Below are positions 42,452 to 56,408 of a DNA stretch of 64,000 bases, one piece after another. A program made the translations under genes and the position numbers. Where the stretch lies: contig JBANAY010000003.1 in assembly GCA_037952775.1 (NCBI GenBank), positions 6,076,001 to 6,140,000 on the forward strand, given 5' to 3'. Below the pieces are notes generated by a model. The model saw only the letters and a program-made list of their open reading frames with translations. It was not told the DNA's origin and ran no database searches. The number at the start of each line of letters is the position of its first letter. Positions within the stretch are counted from its first letter, which is position 1. This DNA comes from Clonostachys chloroleuca (taxonomy: Eukaryota > Ascomycota > Sordariomycetes > Hypocreales > Bionectriaceae).

Positions 42452-45400
42452 TCTAAAGGGCTTGAAGGGCTTTGATTTGGTGGTATTAGAGCAGAGAGGT
42501 ATGCTAACAGGTTGCTAGCACTTGTGGAACAGAGAACGGTCCCGAGGTTCGATATTTTGAAAATGAACACCGTTGTCTGGTACAGTGTAAGCTTATGGAC
42601 AGCTCTTAGAAGTGCAAATTTACGAATTAACCTTGGTAAATAGCTTCTCTCAATGACGAGTGATGGACCACCGACAACATTGGTTCGGGGAGGAGGATTC
42701 CGTGACGTAAAGCAACACAGTTTCAAAGTAATTTGGACATCCGAATACCCCTGGTCAGACCGATTGCTAAGATCAGGTTGAGAAAAAGGCTCAGCCAAGT
42801 ACTTCTAAAGTTAAAATTACGGAGAACACAGTAAGCGTCTATCTCAACCCGATCGAATACGAGGTCAGATAGGATGTAGTGCGCGAAGCAAGCATCCTGA
42901 CGAACCAGACAGCATCCTCAAAGCTTTGCCATGCTGGGCCGTCCATGCAATGAAACCTCCATCATCGACTTCCTCATCACCCAATATGTGACATGTGACT
43001 TGATTCAGATACCCACTGGCGATAGGGCATGTTGAGAGGTCCAGATAGGATAGGATGCAGCGAGCCTCTCGACTGCCTGGTTGTGTCACATCAAGGGATG
43101 CCTATCAAGCTACTCCGCGGAAAAGAGGAACCCTCGCGCTTCTACAGATCCGACCGAAATCTAGATTCAGCTAGATACAGAATCGGTGTCCTGCAATGTA
43201 AGCGCATATTCGAGTTGTAACTGTGGCGTTGGGCACGGCACGAGCCATTTAGGTATGCTTGCATGCATGAATATTGAGTCGCACAACAGCAAATCCAACC
43301 TCGGCTACGCAACCACCGAAACTATCTTTCCAGAGATGGTCAATAATGATCCTTCGTTGGTTCAGATCTCCCCGGAGGCTCATTATCAGCCAGCCACGCG
43401 CGCGGTGACCCTCCAACTTCAGTCCTGATACGCCACCGGTTACGTCTGAAGGATGAGACAACCACCGAGTCACATTAGTTCTCGCCTGTCTCTATGTGTT
43501 GCAACCCTGCAGTTCGTCGGAAGGTTTGTTCCTACTTTGAATGCCTACTTATTTCGGAATTGGTGGCTTAAGTGGCGAGCCTCCCATTCATTCTGCCGAC
43601 CATTACAAGTTTCTCCGTCTGACTGGCGTTGTTTCATGGTTTTGATTGGATGGTGATGATATTTTCAGCTGCGCCTAAGATGCACCTTTACCCTTGTGGC
43701 GAAATCCTAAGGGAGATATGCTTGCACGCAAGCAAGCCACGCATCGACACATCATAAATATTCTGTTGGGATGTAATGCTGCACGTTGCCATGCAGGAAA
43801 GGGCGGCATCTAGCATCTGTGATTGGAACAACATGAATGTTGAGCGTATTGTGGGGATATCTTTGAAACCTGCCTATGAAGCCGGGGCTTCCGATGGATG
43901 GATGGGCCTGTTTCCAATTATAGGGAGAGCAAACATAGAGTAAGTAGCAGGGGATAGGAAGATCAACAGGCCATTCATGCAGGGAGACGAAAACAGAACC
44001 CTGGTGACTCCGGAGACTTTGATTAGCACTCCAGGGTTCATCGCGAAGCGAGGGAATGTTGCCAAGATCATTATTGGGTGGTTTCGTATCAGTGCAGAGT
44101 GGGAAGTACGGGGTTCCATGATCGTCTTTGCAATCGTCATAATTCTCCTTTGAGTATAGTAGAGATGTAGATGCAGCTCTATGCAGATCTCCGCATTAGA
44201 GCCCGTGTGAAAAACAAAGGAGTTTGTTTCTAAACCCCTTGGGCCTATCACCCTACCTCAAGTTGTATTGATCTCGTTCCCAACCGTAGGTTGGTTCTTG
44301 TATGTTAAATTCATCATGATATGTAGCTTATAAGCCATAATCATTGTGGCGTCGATTTCTGATACATGGTCTGCCACTGCCAGGGCTAACTTTGTCACAA
44401 GCCTTGCTGGCTTGATTGCAACCTGGAATATGCCATAGAACCAATCATATCATCTGGAGAGCGGCTGCAGCTGCTGGCCGTACACTCTATGGATCGTTCA
44501 CTCAGAGGGTATCTCAGACGATCCTAACACCCTTGTCCATGCATCTATTCGCTGACCGAGTCTCGTTCTCAGCCGATCGTTCTTATCAAGCTCGGATGTT
44601 TAGCCCAACTGAACCAATCGGGATATAGCCCGACGAACTATTTCACTGCACGGCATGCAGCTGAGAACGCCTCCTTGTCTGCATTATCAATGCACCATCA
44701 AGCGGATTGACGCTTGAACGAAGCCTACTTCTCAACACAATAGGCGACATTGACGCGAGAAGTGAGACATGTTTATGCTCAACAAACCGGATTCGCAACT
44801 AAACTGTGGCATTACAGATACGAGCTTCGTGCATATGCGCCCAGTCTATCGTTGATGGTTGTGTACGTGCTCGCCAAGGGAGTACAGCGTTATCGGTTTC
44901 TGTGCTTAGAGATCGCGCGGTAGGTAGGTTGTGAAAAAGTTCCTGCTGTGGAGAACTGAGTTGGGTTGCAACTGTATCGTTACTCTGCCTCAACCCAAGA
45001 CGAGAACTGGTTTTTGGAGAGACTTCGTCTCCGCATTAGTTCGCAACCTGTGCCGATGTTCCTTGTACGGAGATAACAAGGATCCAGCTGTGATTGGAAA
45101 CTCCAAATCGCTTGGAAGGTTTGTTTATCTCAATGCATAGTGATATAGTCTTGGAATCATACTGATGTAAGGTGAGGAGGATGCATGGATGATCGCGCAA
45201 TGTGAAACCATATCCAATCAACTGTGCATCTGATGGAATGAACGTGCATTGTATGAGGTATATCGCGAAAACAGATGCAAACTTGTATTACGGTGATAGG
45301 ATGATGCGAACTTAGACGAATATCGGAGAGTAGATAAGGAGAATTCAGATCAAATACAACTACTAGCGAGATCCCCTCGAAAAATTTGCTTCACCTTCTC

Positions 45401-45541
45401 CAGAGACTTGAACTAAACTCATAAACTTCCAAACTTTCTACTCTGAAAATCTCTCATCGGCTCTTTTCTTTATTTCTTTTGGGAATTTTTCTTTATAAAC
45501 TTCATTACATATATACCTTCACTTGCCACACTCACAGAATC
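42452..45541. other. Divergent intergenic region between acyl-CoA ligase and PKS
   Basis: About 3.1 kb without a supported gene. A 125-codon minus-strand frame (43874-44251) has no motif. Two imperfect copies of a GGTC(C)AGATAGGAT... motif occur at about 42865 and 43038. The stretch is long enough to hold the cluster's regulatory sites, but I could not single out a binding motif. Confidence 0.4.
45494..45499 (+). promoter_or_regulatory. Possible TATA element of the PKS gene
   Basis: TATAAA lies 43 bases upstream of the ATG at 45542, within a pyrimidine-rich stretch (ctcttttctttatttcttttgggaatttttc), as often seen ahead of fungal start sites. Position only; no transcript evidence. Confidence 0.3.
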
Positions 45542-48500
45542 ATGGCACCGTACCTGGGCTCAACCCCTTCAACTTCCTCGGTATGTCTCGATAACAACTC
45601 ATTGAAACCATAAGCTAACTCCTAACCAGGACTCGGGATCACCCATGATTCATGAGAATGGACACACTGGCGATGCCATTCCAATCGCCATCTGTGGCAT
45701 GGCACTTCGCCTCCCAGGCGGCATATCTACCCCAGAGGCGTTCTGGGATTTCCTGATCAACAAAGGAGACGCCAGAGGACTTGTTCCTGAGTCTAGGTAC
45801 AAGGCATCTAGCTTTTACTCCAAGTCTCGCAAGCCAGGCCATGTCGCCACCGAATATGGCTACTTCCTTGATGAGTCTGTAGACATTGGAGCTCTTGACA
45901 CGAGCTTCTTTAGTATGCCCAAGATTGAAGTAGAGCGTGCAGACCCACAGCAGCGTATCCTCCTTGAACTCACTCGAGAGTGCTTTGAGAGTGCTGGAGA
46001 GGTTGACTATCGTGGCAAAACTATTGGCACATATGTTGGCTCCTTTGGAGAAGACTGGCTCGAGCTCTTTGTCAAGGATCCCCAGTTCAATGGCACTTAC
46101 AAGATCACGGGATATGGTGACTTCGTACTTGCCAACCGGATTTCTTACGAATATGATCTCAAGGGTCCCAGTATGGTGATTCGCACTGGTTGCTCATCGG
46201 CGTTGATTTGCCTTGATGAGGCCTGTACGGCGATTCGATACGGCGAATGTGACTCGGCTCTCGTGGCTGGCACCAACCTCATTATGGCACCAGGACTCAC
46301 TGTCTGCATGTCTGAACAGGGAGTTTTATCCCCTAACGGCTCTAGTCTTACATTTGATGCTGATGCCGACGGATACGCTCGTGGCGAGGCTCTTAATGTT
46401 GTCTATATCAAGCGGCTCGATCATGCAATCCGCGATGGCAACCCAATTCGGGCTGTCATCCGTGGAACATCAAATAATGCCGATGGTAAGACACTCGGGC
46501 TCAGTGTCCCAAGCTCAGCATGCCATGAGGCTATGATTCGCAGAGCCTACAAGATTGCTGGTATCGATGACATCGCAAGGACCGGCTATATCGAATGTCA
46601 CGGTACTGGGACAGCAGCCGGTGACCCCATTGAAGTATCTGCAGTTGCCAGTGTCTTTGGTGATAGTGGCGTCTATATTGGCTCCGTCAAGCCCAATGTC
46701 GGCCACTCTGAGGGAGCATCTGGCCTAACCTCCTTGATAAAAGCAGTCATGGCTTTGGAGAAAGAGACAATCCCTCCGAACATCAAGTTCAACAAGCCCA
46801 ACCCCAAAATTCCGTTTGAGGAGAAGAAGCTTAAGGTTCCTATTGAACCTACTCCGTGGCCAGAGGATAGGGATAAGCGTGCCTCTGTCAACTCTTTTGG
46901 CATTGGCGGTGCGAATGCTCATGTGGTTATTGAGTCGGCCAAGGCTTACCTGGGCACCGTTGACTCACCAAGTGAGGGCGAATCAATGCTAGACCACCCA
47001 CAGCTTATGCTGTATTCCGCCAACACAGCAGATTCATTAAGGCGACAAGTTGTCCAGAGTCAAAAATACCTCGAAGAACATCCGTCAGCGATACAAGATA
47101 TTGCGTACACACTTAGCTCAAGGCGTACCCATCTACCACATCGGTCTTTCTCAGTCGCGGGTAAAGGGGTAGCAGCAAACACGGCGCCTTTCGCCAAGGC
47201 TCCCTCCTCATCAGCTGACGTTGTCATGGTCTTCACTGGGCAGAGTGCTCAGTGGGCACAGATGGGCCTTGAGCTTTTGGAGTCAAATCCTATCTTCAGA
47301 AAATCAATTGAAACCATGGAGCAGGTACTGCAAAGTCTACCTGACCCTCCTTCCTGGTCGCTCATCGAAGAGCTCTCTAAGCCCGCGGAAACAAGTAACG
47401 TGAATACTGCTTCTTTCTCCCAACCTCTGTGCACCGCGCTACAGGTTGCCCTCGTTGATGCCTTAAGCGAGATTGGCATCGTGCCTTATGGTGTTGTCGG
47501 ACACTCTTCTGGTGAGATGGCAGCCTCATACGCCGCTGGATATCTTACCGCCTCTGAGGCCATCGTTGCAGCCTATTACCGCGGCGTTGTATCTTCAGAG
47601 GTGAAGAAGGCTGGATCCATGGCTGCGGTCGGCATGGGAAGACAAGAGACAGAGCCTTTCCTGATTCCAGGCGTTGTTATCGCTTGTGAGAATTCGCCCT
47701 CGAGCGTTACGATTTCGGGTGATACGGAACCACTGGAGCAAGTTCTAGAAGCAGTTCGCGCAAAGAATCCAGACGTTCTGGCTCGAAAACTGAAGGTCCG
47801 GACAGCCTATCATTCCCACCACATGAAAGACGTTGGTGAGAGATATCACACATTGACCTCTCATCATCTCCATGACATTCCAAGTGGCAAAGATCACAGC
47901 GGCCCCAAGAAGAAGGCAGTTTTCTTTTCTACTGTTTCTGGAAAACAGCTTACCAATACTGATCAGCTAGATTCAAGGTACTGGCAATCAAACCTTGAGT
48001 CACCAGTGCTGTTCAACACCGGCCTGTCGAATCTTGTCGCACACCACGGTGCAACTACCAAGGCGAACCTCATGTTCTTGGAGATAGGTCCCCATTCGGC
48101 ATTGGGCGGCCCAATTCGTCAAATCTTGTCCAAATTCTCAGCCAATTACCCATACGCGTCGTGCATTATCCGCAACAAGAACGCGAGTGAAACTTTCCTC
48201 TCGGCTGTTGGCCAGCTCTGGATCCAGAACGTTGATATCGATTTCGACCAGCTAACCAACCCAAATAAAACTGCACGGGTTGTTCCAGATCTGCCCACTT
48301 ACCCTTGGAATCATGAAAACTCGTACATGTTCGAAAACCGCGTGGCAAAGGAGTGGCGTTGGCGCAAATTCCGTCACCACGAACTGCTGGGTGTCCGTGT
48401 TATTGAGAGCACAGAGAATGAACCCGTTTTCCGGAATGTCATCTCACTGGCAACTGTTCCGTGGATTGTGGACCACAATATCAAAGGAGATGTAGTATTC

Positions 48501-51500
48501 CCCTGTGCCGCATACGTGGGCATGGCTGGCGAAGCAGCACGGCAGCTTTGTGAGGGCAACTTCGAAGGCTATGCTCTTCGTAACGTGGTGATCGACACGG
48601 CTATGGTTTTGACAGACTCCAAGTCAACCGAGGTCATCACCAGCGTACGACGGGCGGCGCTCACAGATAGTCTCGACAGCGTGTGGTGGGACTTTGTTGT
48701 AAGCTCCTACAACGGAACAACGTGGATGAAACACTGCACTGCCCAAATTTCCGCATTGACAGAATTATCAACCGCAGAACGAGCAGAAGACGTTACCAAG
48801 CTCTCTCGACATGTGGAAACCAATAAATGGTACCAGGCTCTCCGTACAGTTGGGGCGAACTACGGAGACGATTTCCAAGGCTTGTCTAATCTGTCCTGCT
48901 CAACAACTCGAAATCTATCCAAAGGAAGAGGCATCCATACTGTTAAGGATGATGGAGAATCATCCTACTGTGTGCATCCCACCAAGTTTGACTTCTTCCT
49001 TCAGTTGTTCAGCGTGGCAGCCACCAATGGCCTCACACACAAACTCAATCGAATGAATGTTCCTACATACATTCAAAATATTGAAGTATACAAGTGTGAT
49101 TTGGAGATCGACATGGCAATCAAAGCAATTCAGACTCGACGCGGCCTTCTATGTGGTGATGGAGAGGGCTTCGGAACTGATGGTAAGATGGCAATGAAGA
49201 TGACTGGTGTGAAACTCAGTCCCATCGAGGGGGCTGAAGCATTTGAGAACCCCGATCCCCATGCTGGTGCTAGAGCGTTCTGGAGACCAGATATGGACTT
49301 TGTCAACTTTGACTCTCTGATTACCCCTCATAATGAGCAACAGCAATATTTGCAGCTCTGCGAAGAACTGAACCGTGTCGTCATCCAAGAGGCACTTGCC
49401 AAGCTTGAGGGTATCTCGACAGACATTCCCCATTTCCAGCAGTTCTTGGAATGGATGAAGAAGCAGCCACAACCGAAGCCTGATAGTTCAAGGGAAGGTC
49501 TTGAAGGTATTCTTTCAGCAACAACAATGGATCCCCTCGTTGTGGCCTTTAGGGTAATCCTTGAAAACATTGTCCCCATGTTCAAGGGTGAAGTTGATCC
49601 TGTTGCTATCTTGATGCCAGACAATACATTGGCCAACATCTACAATTATCTGGATCGTTGTGATCGCAAGGAGCTATTTCAGACACTTGGGCATTCAAAA
49701 CCCCAGTTGCGAATTCTTGAGGTCGGCGCTGGCACTGGTGGCACTACCAATACCCTTCTTCAGAATCTTACGAACTCTGAGAACGGTTCTCTTATGTATT
49801 CCAGATATACATATACAGATATCTCGCCAGCATTCTTTGGACCTGCCAAAGAACGGTTTGCAGCTTATCCTAATATGGACTTCCAGGCATTAGATGTCAC
49901 CAAGGACCCCATCGAGCAAGGCTTTGTGGCAGGCTCGTATGACCTTATCGTCGCCGCAAATATTCTCCATGCTACTCCTAGCCTCAAGCAAACGCTCAGC
50001 AATGTGTGCAAGCTACTGCATCCAGAAGGTCGGCTATATATGGAGGAGCTGTGCTCTGACGTTAAAGCCATCAATTTTGTCATGGGAGTTTTCGCTGGCT
50101 GGTGGCTCGGTGTAGATGACAATCGCATCGACGAACCTTATGTCTCTCCTGAGACGTGGCACACCAGCTTGATCGAAGCTGGTTTCGATGGCCTGGAGCA
50201 TGTAGCTCTCGACTGTCCGCGACCAAATCACCTCATGGCTGTAATGACAGCTAAGCCGGCCGTCGAAGCTCCACGACACCATGCTGCCACTCTTATTTAT
50301 GATTACGGGACGATGGAGCTTGCAAAAAACCTCTCGAAACAGCTTCAATCTGAGGGTTATGACATCTACCTACATCTTTGGGCTACGGGACCATTGCCTA
50401 AGGGCAGAGACGTGATTGCCGTGGTAGACCTTTACAAACCGTTTTTGGAGAATATAAGCAAGAGCTCTTTTATCGCCCTTCAAGAGTTTCTATCAGAGAT
50501 TGCTGCGCTGGAAGTTGGTCTCCTCTGGCTTACACGATCTTCGCAGTTCAATTCTCAGGATCCTCGCTGGGGGCAAGTCATCGGTGCTATGAGAACAATT
50601 CGCGGCGAGATGAATGCTGAGATGGCTACTTGCGAGCTGGATCAGGTCAACGCGGAGAATCTGTCTGCCGCGGTCAAGGTGTTCAAGAAGTTCAATCACC
50701 GTCGCTCAGAAGAGCTTCTGCTCCCCGAGTTTGAATACGCCATCATCGAGGGTGTGATCCAGATTCCTAGACTGTTCCCTGTGTCAGTAAATGAGGAGCT
50801 CCGTGAGTCAGATACAGACAATCGACCGGAGGTGGGCCACGACCTGAGAATCGGCAAGTTTGGACGACTTAACACTCTGGCTTGGACTGCAATCCCCGTG
50901 AGGGAGTTGATCGATGATGAGATTCTGGTTGAAACGAGGGCTTTTGGAATGAATTTCAAGGTTTGTGCAGCGACCCCATAGTCAAAATACTCACGATATA
51001 CGATATTTACTGACCCAATAACGTACAGGACGTGCTGATTGCCATGGGTATTGTCGACGCTCGAGTTAAGACCACCCTTGGCATCGAAGCATGTGGTATC
51101 GTCAGGAAAGTTGGCCCGAATGCCCATGATCTGAAGCCAGGTGACAGAGTCTTCGCGTTTGGAGAAGGCTGTTTCTCGACTCACTTGATTTTACCACAGA
51201 AAGTCTTTGCCAAGATCCCCGATTCCCTCAGTTTTGAGGATGCGGCCACCATGCCTTGTGTTTTCGCCACTGTCATTCATGGACTTCTTGACCAAGGCGG
51301 TCTTCAAGCTGGGCAGACGGTTCTCATCCACTCTGCTTGCGGTGGTGTCGGGCTTGCGGCTATCCAAATTGCCAAGATGATCGGCGCCGAGATCTATTGC
51401 ACTGTAGGAAATGAGGAGAAGGTCCAGTACCTCATGTCTACATTTGACATGCCGAGAGACCGCATTTTCAATTCGCGGGACATGTCTTTCCTCGCCGATG

Positions 51501-53239
51501 TCATGGCAGCAACAAAAGGTCGTGGAGTTGATATTGTCCTCAACTCTTTATCTGGCGAACTGCTGCATACGTCTTGGGATTGTGTCGCAGAATTTGGAAA
51601 GCTGATCGAAATCGGTAAACGTGATCTCGTCGGGAACGGCAAGTTGGCGTTGAATGTGTTCGAGCTCAACAGAAGCTACCACGGCATCGACCTTGGCCAC
51701 ATCATGGAGCTTAGAATGGATATTGGTAATAAGTAAGTCCACTAATGAAGGTTAGAATAAACTAATGAGCGGAGAAACTAATGACTGTTCTCAAGTTTAC
51801 TCAAGAGAGTTGCCAAATACTACGAAGAGGGCCACATCAAACCTATCCGTCCCGTGAAGACTTACACAGCAAACGAAATTGAGGACTGTTTCCGTTATAT
51901 GCAGAAGGGTCAGCACATCGGCAAGATCATTATCACGTTGGACCTTCCAGAAGGGAAATCGTTGGCGACAAGTCAATCAGCTCGTAAGATTGAGCTGCAG
52001 CCTTATCACTCTTTCTTGCTGGTCGGTGGTCTTGGCGGCTTGGGCCGTGCCGTCTCCAACTGGCTGATTGAGCACGGAGCTCGCCATTTAGTCTTTCTCT
52101 CGCGCAGTGGAGGTGAAACTGCGGAAGACCAAGCCTTCCTGGAGGAGCTGCGCAGCCAAGGCTGTACTGCTTCCGCGATCAAGGGTAGTGTTAGCCGCAT
52201 TGCCGACGTGGAGCGAGCCGTGGCGACGGCCGGTAGCTTCCTCAAAGGAATTCTCAATGTCTCCATGGTCCTGCGGGATCAGAGTTTTGCAAACATGTCT
52301 TACGAAGACTGGGTTGATTGTGTTGAGCCCAAGGTTCTTGGGACTTGGAACCTACACAACGCAACTGTTTCTCGCAAACTTGACCTCGACTTCTTCGTGC
52401 TCTTCAGCTCCATCTCGGGAATCGTGGGTCAACGCGGCCAGGCTAATTACGCCGGTGCCAATACCTTCCTCGATAGTTTCGTGCAATATCGCCAGAGCCT
52501 CGGACTGAATGCTTCAGCCGTGAACATTGGTGTCATGCTTGACCATGGCTATGTCGCCGATAACCCCATCGTGCGTGAGCGCCTTTTGTCTCAAGGAATA
52601 TATGGCATTCGAATCGCCGAGATGCTAGATGCGATCACGGCCGTTATCATCGCACCTCGCCTAGCCACCCGCGAGCGCTTGTCGAATAAGCCGTTTGTTA
52701 GCAAGAGTGAGCTACTCGTCGGCATGCGCAGCACCACACCGATGACTGATGCCTCCAACCGTGTTCCTTGGAAGGGTGACCGTCGAGTGGGTGTTTACCT
52801 TAATAGCGCCTCAGGTGCTGCAGGGTCAAGCTCGTCAGCAGCATCGAGCGAGCTCTCCTTGTTCCTGTTGCAAGTAGTTGGCAACCCTGGGGTTCTCTCA
52901 GAAGCTACCACTGTCGATTTCGTGGCCATTCAGATCGCCAAGCAACTCATGATGCTTCTGATGAAACCTGCCGACGACGACACTGAAATTGATGTCAACA
53001 GCACTCTGCAGGAGATAGGCTTTGACAGTCTCGTGGCAGTTGAGATGAGGAGCTGGTGGAAGTCATCGTTTGGTACAGACATAAGCGTACTAGAGATGCT
53101 TGGAGTGGGCAGCCTGAAAGCTTTGGGCCAGAAGGCGGTTGATGGGCTGAAGGAGAGATTCGGTGAGGCTGAGAAGGAGGACGATTCAGACGTGAAGAAG
53201 TACACGCATGAAGAGGTTTTGACGACTAAGATGCCGTAG
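45542..53239 (+). CDS. Highly reducing type I polyketide synthase (KS-AT-DH-MT-ER-KR-ACP)
   Basis: Iterative HR-PKS of 2,505 residues. Exons 45542-45580, 45630-50960, 51029-51732 and 51796-53239 keep phase throughout; the 13-residue first exon starts MAPYLGSTPS. Domains in order: KS with RTGCSSALICL (Cys about 201), ECHGTGTAAGDP and KPNVGHSEGAS; AT with VFTGQSAQWAQMG and GHSSGEMAASYAAG (about 637); DH with WIVDHNIKGDVVFP (about 957) and HPTKFDFFLQ; C-methyltransferase with LRILEVGAGTGGTTN (about 1375); ER with TTLGIEACGIVRKVG and GGVGLAAIQIAK (about 1895); KR with LLVGGLGGLGRAVSNWL (about 2100) and the Tyr of QANYAGANTF; ACP with EIGFDSLVAVEMR (Ser about 2433). All catalytic motifs look intact and no thioesterase follows, so release needs a partner enzyme. 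The product should be a reduced, C-methylated linear chain (inference). Confidence 0.95.
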
Positions 53240-53966
53240 TCATGGGGATCATGTCTTTCTTATTACGGTCATTTTCTACTTGCTGTATTCATTTCGGTAT
53301 AATTCTCTCCCCAAACCTTCTTGTTTTATCCTCGTTACACTCTTTCCGAGGTCCCCTATCATTCTTTATCACATTACCTATCAGGGTTGATCAATGGTGT
53401 TTTACGAGGACCCGCAGATTGTCATAAAATAGGTATTGCAATTCAGTTTACAACCATGGGTATATCTGATTCTTACATGTGAAGTGTTTGTCTAAGGTTA
53501 CAAATTGTAGTAGCAACACATGCGTATGCTCATCTCGGTGTGATGCCTAAGATCAGGTGGTCATACATGTTCTCAACAAAAAGAATGGCATGGTATTTCA
53601 GCTCATGGACTCCCGAGATCAGCTAATTTGAAACCGCCTCCAAGACAAAAGGGCCCTAGACGTGCCACCGGCAATCCCACTATGGTGTTGGGTGTGGCCG
53701 GCTAAGCCAACTACCTTCACACCCAATCGGAACCTAGTCAAGCAGACACGTGAGAAGGTTACACAGACCGCGGCTTCGGATTGTAGGTTATGTGCATGTG
53801 ATAGCATAAGAAAAAAAGATGGCACATGTGTGAAGACGCACAATCTACCCATTCGATGATTGATAGTGCATGTAGGAACCTTGCATGAATAGCTTGATCA
53901 AACTATCAGACCATCTTGAAGCAATAGAACCATCGTTTAGAAACATGAAAGTTTAAAAGCAAGATT
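53240..53966. other. Intergenic spacer after the PKS
   Basis: About 0.7 kb, T-rich just after the stop (presumed 3' UTR), then ordinary sequence with no supported gene up to the reductase remnant. Confidence 0.4.
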
Positions 53967-55016
53967 ATGTCTCCTCCGTTTGGAAAGATGGGATTTTCGG
54001 TGAGTCTTCGTCTTCCAGGCTCCCTACTGCCAGTCGAGCCCTTCTCACGCGTCCCACCCACATATGACAGGGTGGTCTTTTGCACCGGTGGCGCAGGCAC
54101 AATCGGGTCTGCTCAAGTTCGTGCTCTTGTTCATTTACGTGCAAATGCCTGCATTGTTGGGAGGAATGTTGAAAAGACCCAGCAGATGGCAGTCGAGATA
54201 GGAACAGCACGTCCTGAGTCTAGGGGTCTTGGAATCGGCGGCGTGGATGTCAGAAACTTGCAAAGCCTTGAGAAAGACGTCTAACGCTGTGTAGGAGAAC
54301 TAGGTGGGATTGACTACGTCATGTATTTCCTACAATACTCCTTCTACAGGTGGGATTTTGCATTGCAAACCATAGACTTAGCGCAGGTGCTGCGGGCAAC
54401 TTCTTGGCTCCCATCAGTGGTCTCTCCTCAAATGCTTTCCAAGCAGTGGTAAATATCGACCTTATATGCTCATTTAACACTTTCAAGGCTACAGCGGATC
54501 ATCTAGTTAAATCAGTATCTAAGAACCCCAATCCGTCCTCCACAACTGGCGGGAGGATCGTCTTCATGTCGACGACTTTTCACTACGCCGGAATGCCATT
54601 TCAAGCACGTCTCCTCCGCAAAAGCTGGAGTAGATGCACTCTCAGCATCTATTGCACTAGAATACGGCCCTAGAGGCATTAGCTCTAACGTGATCAGCCC
54701 TGGAGGTATCGGCAACACTGAAGGACTGGAGCGTTTGTCAAGCAAGGCGACGCGCGATACGGGCGAAGCAGGAAGTGGAGTTCCGCTTGGCAGGTATGGG
54801 CTCGTCCGAGAGATTTCCGATGCAACAGTCTACCTTTTTGCAGAAACGGGGAATTCTGTCAATGGGCATGTTCTCGTCGTAGAATGGGGAGCTTGGAGAA
54901 TGCCAGAGCTCGTGGGCAGTAGTGGTGGCATGAAATACCCGGACATTGTGCTCCGTGACTTCAAACTGGCTGCAGATATCAAGACAGGCCGAGAGACACC
55001 AAAGCCAGAGATGTAA
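53967..55016 (+). pseudogene. Decayed peroxisomal 2,4-dienoyl-CoA reductase (SPS19-like SDR)
   Basis: Recognisable short-chain dehydrogenase of the 2,4-dienoyl-CoA reductase type: VVFCTGGAGTIGSAQVRALVH (cofactor motif), [83 protein letters not shown] and LGRYGLVREISDATVYLF. Breaks: an in-frame TAA at 54282-54284 just before [10 protein letters not shown], and a frame change at about 54603-54608 between MPFQ and [10 protein letters not shown] (looks like two lost bases). A 59-nt intron (54323-54381, GTATTT...TTAG) is still readable and in phase. The stop can be reached from CAA by one C-to-T change. The family uses NADPH to reduce 2,4-dienoyl-CoA in peroxisomes; next to an HR-PKS and an acyl-CoA ligase it may once have been a tailoring enzyme (inference). 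Confidence 0.75.
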
Positions 55017-56408
55017 CGGAAAATCTAGCTAGGGTTCCTCGGTTGTCTAGGAGAATTCAGATGGATTAAAGGATACTTACATGCTAGATTGCCTACATAC
55101 ATTTACTCCAACGATCTCCTTTTCTCTCTCTCCCTGCCAACAATGAGGGACTGAGGACAGGACTATCGTGTGATGTAAGATCTTCTAGATCATGCCCAAG
55201 AGTTTCTCCTCTGCAGAGGGCGATCCTCCATACTACAGCATTCGGAAGGAATGCCACACACATGGATTGTTCCCTCTCCGTCAGCAATCACATGAAAATA
55301 TCTGCTCGCCATATTGCTGATAAGGGGACTGGGTCAGTTACCCCGATCAGTTACCCCGAGGCACTCTGCTGCGTCTGATTTGTTGGGGACCATGCAATGA
55401 GAAGGCCCATGGTGGTAGTTGACCGGCAGTGGCGCGCTGAAAACCTGTGGCACACAATATTTGATGCACCGCAACATCCACTTCGCCAAGGGACGGCTCA
55501 TGCAGCCGATAACTCTAAACAATCCATGAATCTTCGGACCGATCCTGCCTGCTTGACTTTAAGGTTCGACAGAATATTGAGTAAACGAAAGAATTCCCCT
55601 TTGAGAGGGAGTTGCATTGATATCGTTCCCTGCCTCCCGCCAACAGCCAGACCAAACGTATCTCTTTGAGTGCAAGCCTATTGTGTAGAATCACAACAGA
55701 TGCTTGGTTCGATGAAACCTGTTTACCTCATTCACAGTACTTGTTCTTATTAGAGGCACGTGATTTTTCTGCTGTTGAACTTTGGTATATATGTGAGCTG
55801 TATTATTCTGACCGTATCAGCTCGTGTCGTCGATAAGGCAATCAAGAGTCCAAGCTCGGCACTTTAGCATGGATCGCCATGTAGTATACCGCAGATATGC
55901 TTAAAAGATGAGTGGCTCTTCAGCTACACGGCGTTTTGGGGTTTTGCTTTAGACAATGCACTCGCTCTCCATATAGGTCAGAAGCGGGGTCATTTTTCCA
56001 ATAAATCTCACCGAGAGTGGTCTCCTGCTCGTATTTTCTTGTGACCTCGAGAGCCTTCGCTTGCATCTACGCTCGTGGGTCGGTGCTGACGGCGTCAATG
56101 CTATCAGAAAGAGGATCGGAACCCGACTGGAGATGTATTGAACTTAGTGTTTCTAGGAGCAAACGAAGGCAAAGTCGGACATCCAAATTCTTCCGGCGTC
56201 GATGTTTCTCTTTGAGTTGAGAACTTATGTATTAATGCTTTTTTTCTTGCCGTAAGCAGCGGATATGATCCCCCGAGATCAGAATAGATACCTGAAAACT
56301 TGTGCATAAATAATCTCAACATCTCTCTGAATAATCGATTCTGCATCAGACCCAATACAATTCAAATACTTGATCCCTAGCTTATCAAAACCTGACCTTG
56401 GGCCTGCC
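55017..56408. other. Intergenic region, about 1.4 kb
   Basis: Spacer between the reductase remnant and the cutinase. Only short motif-free frames; no repeat boundary recognised. Confidence 0.4.

Noticed and set aside
43874..44251. 125-codon minus-strand frame upstream of the PKS
   Set aside because: No domain, signal or splice support; composition like non-coding DNA.
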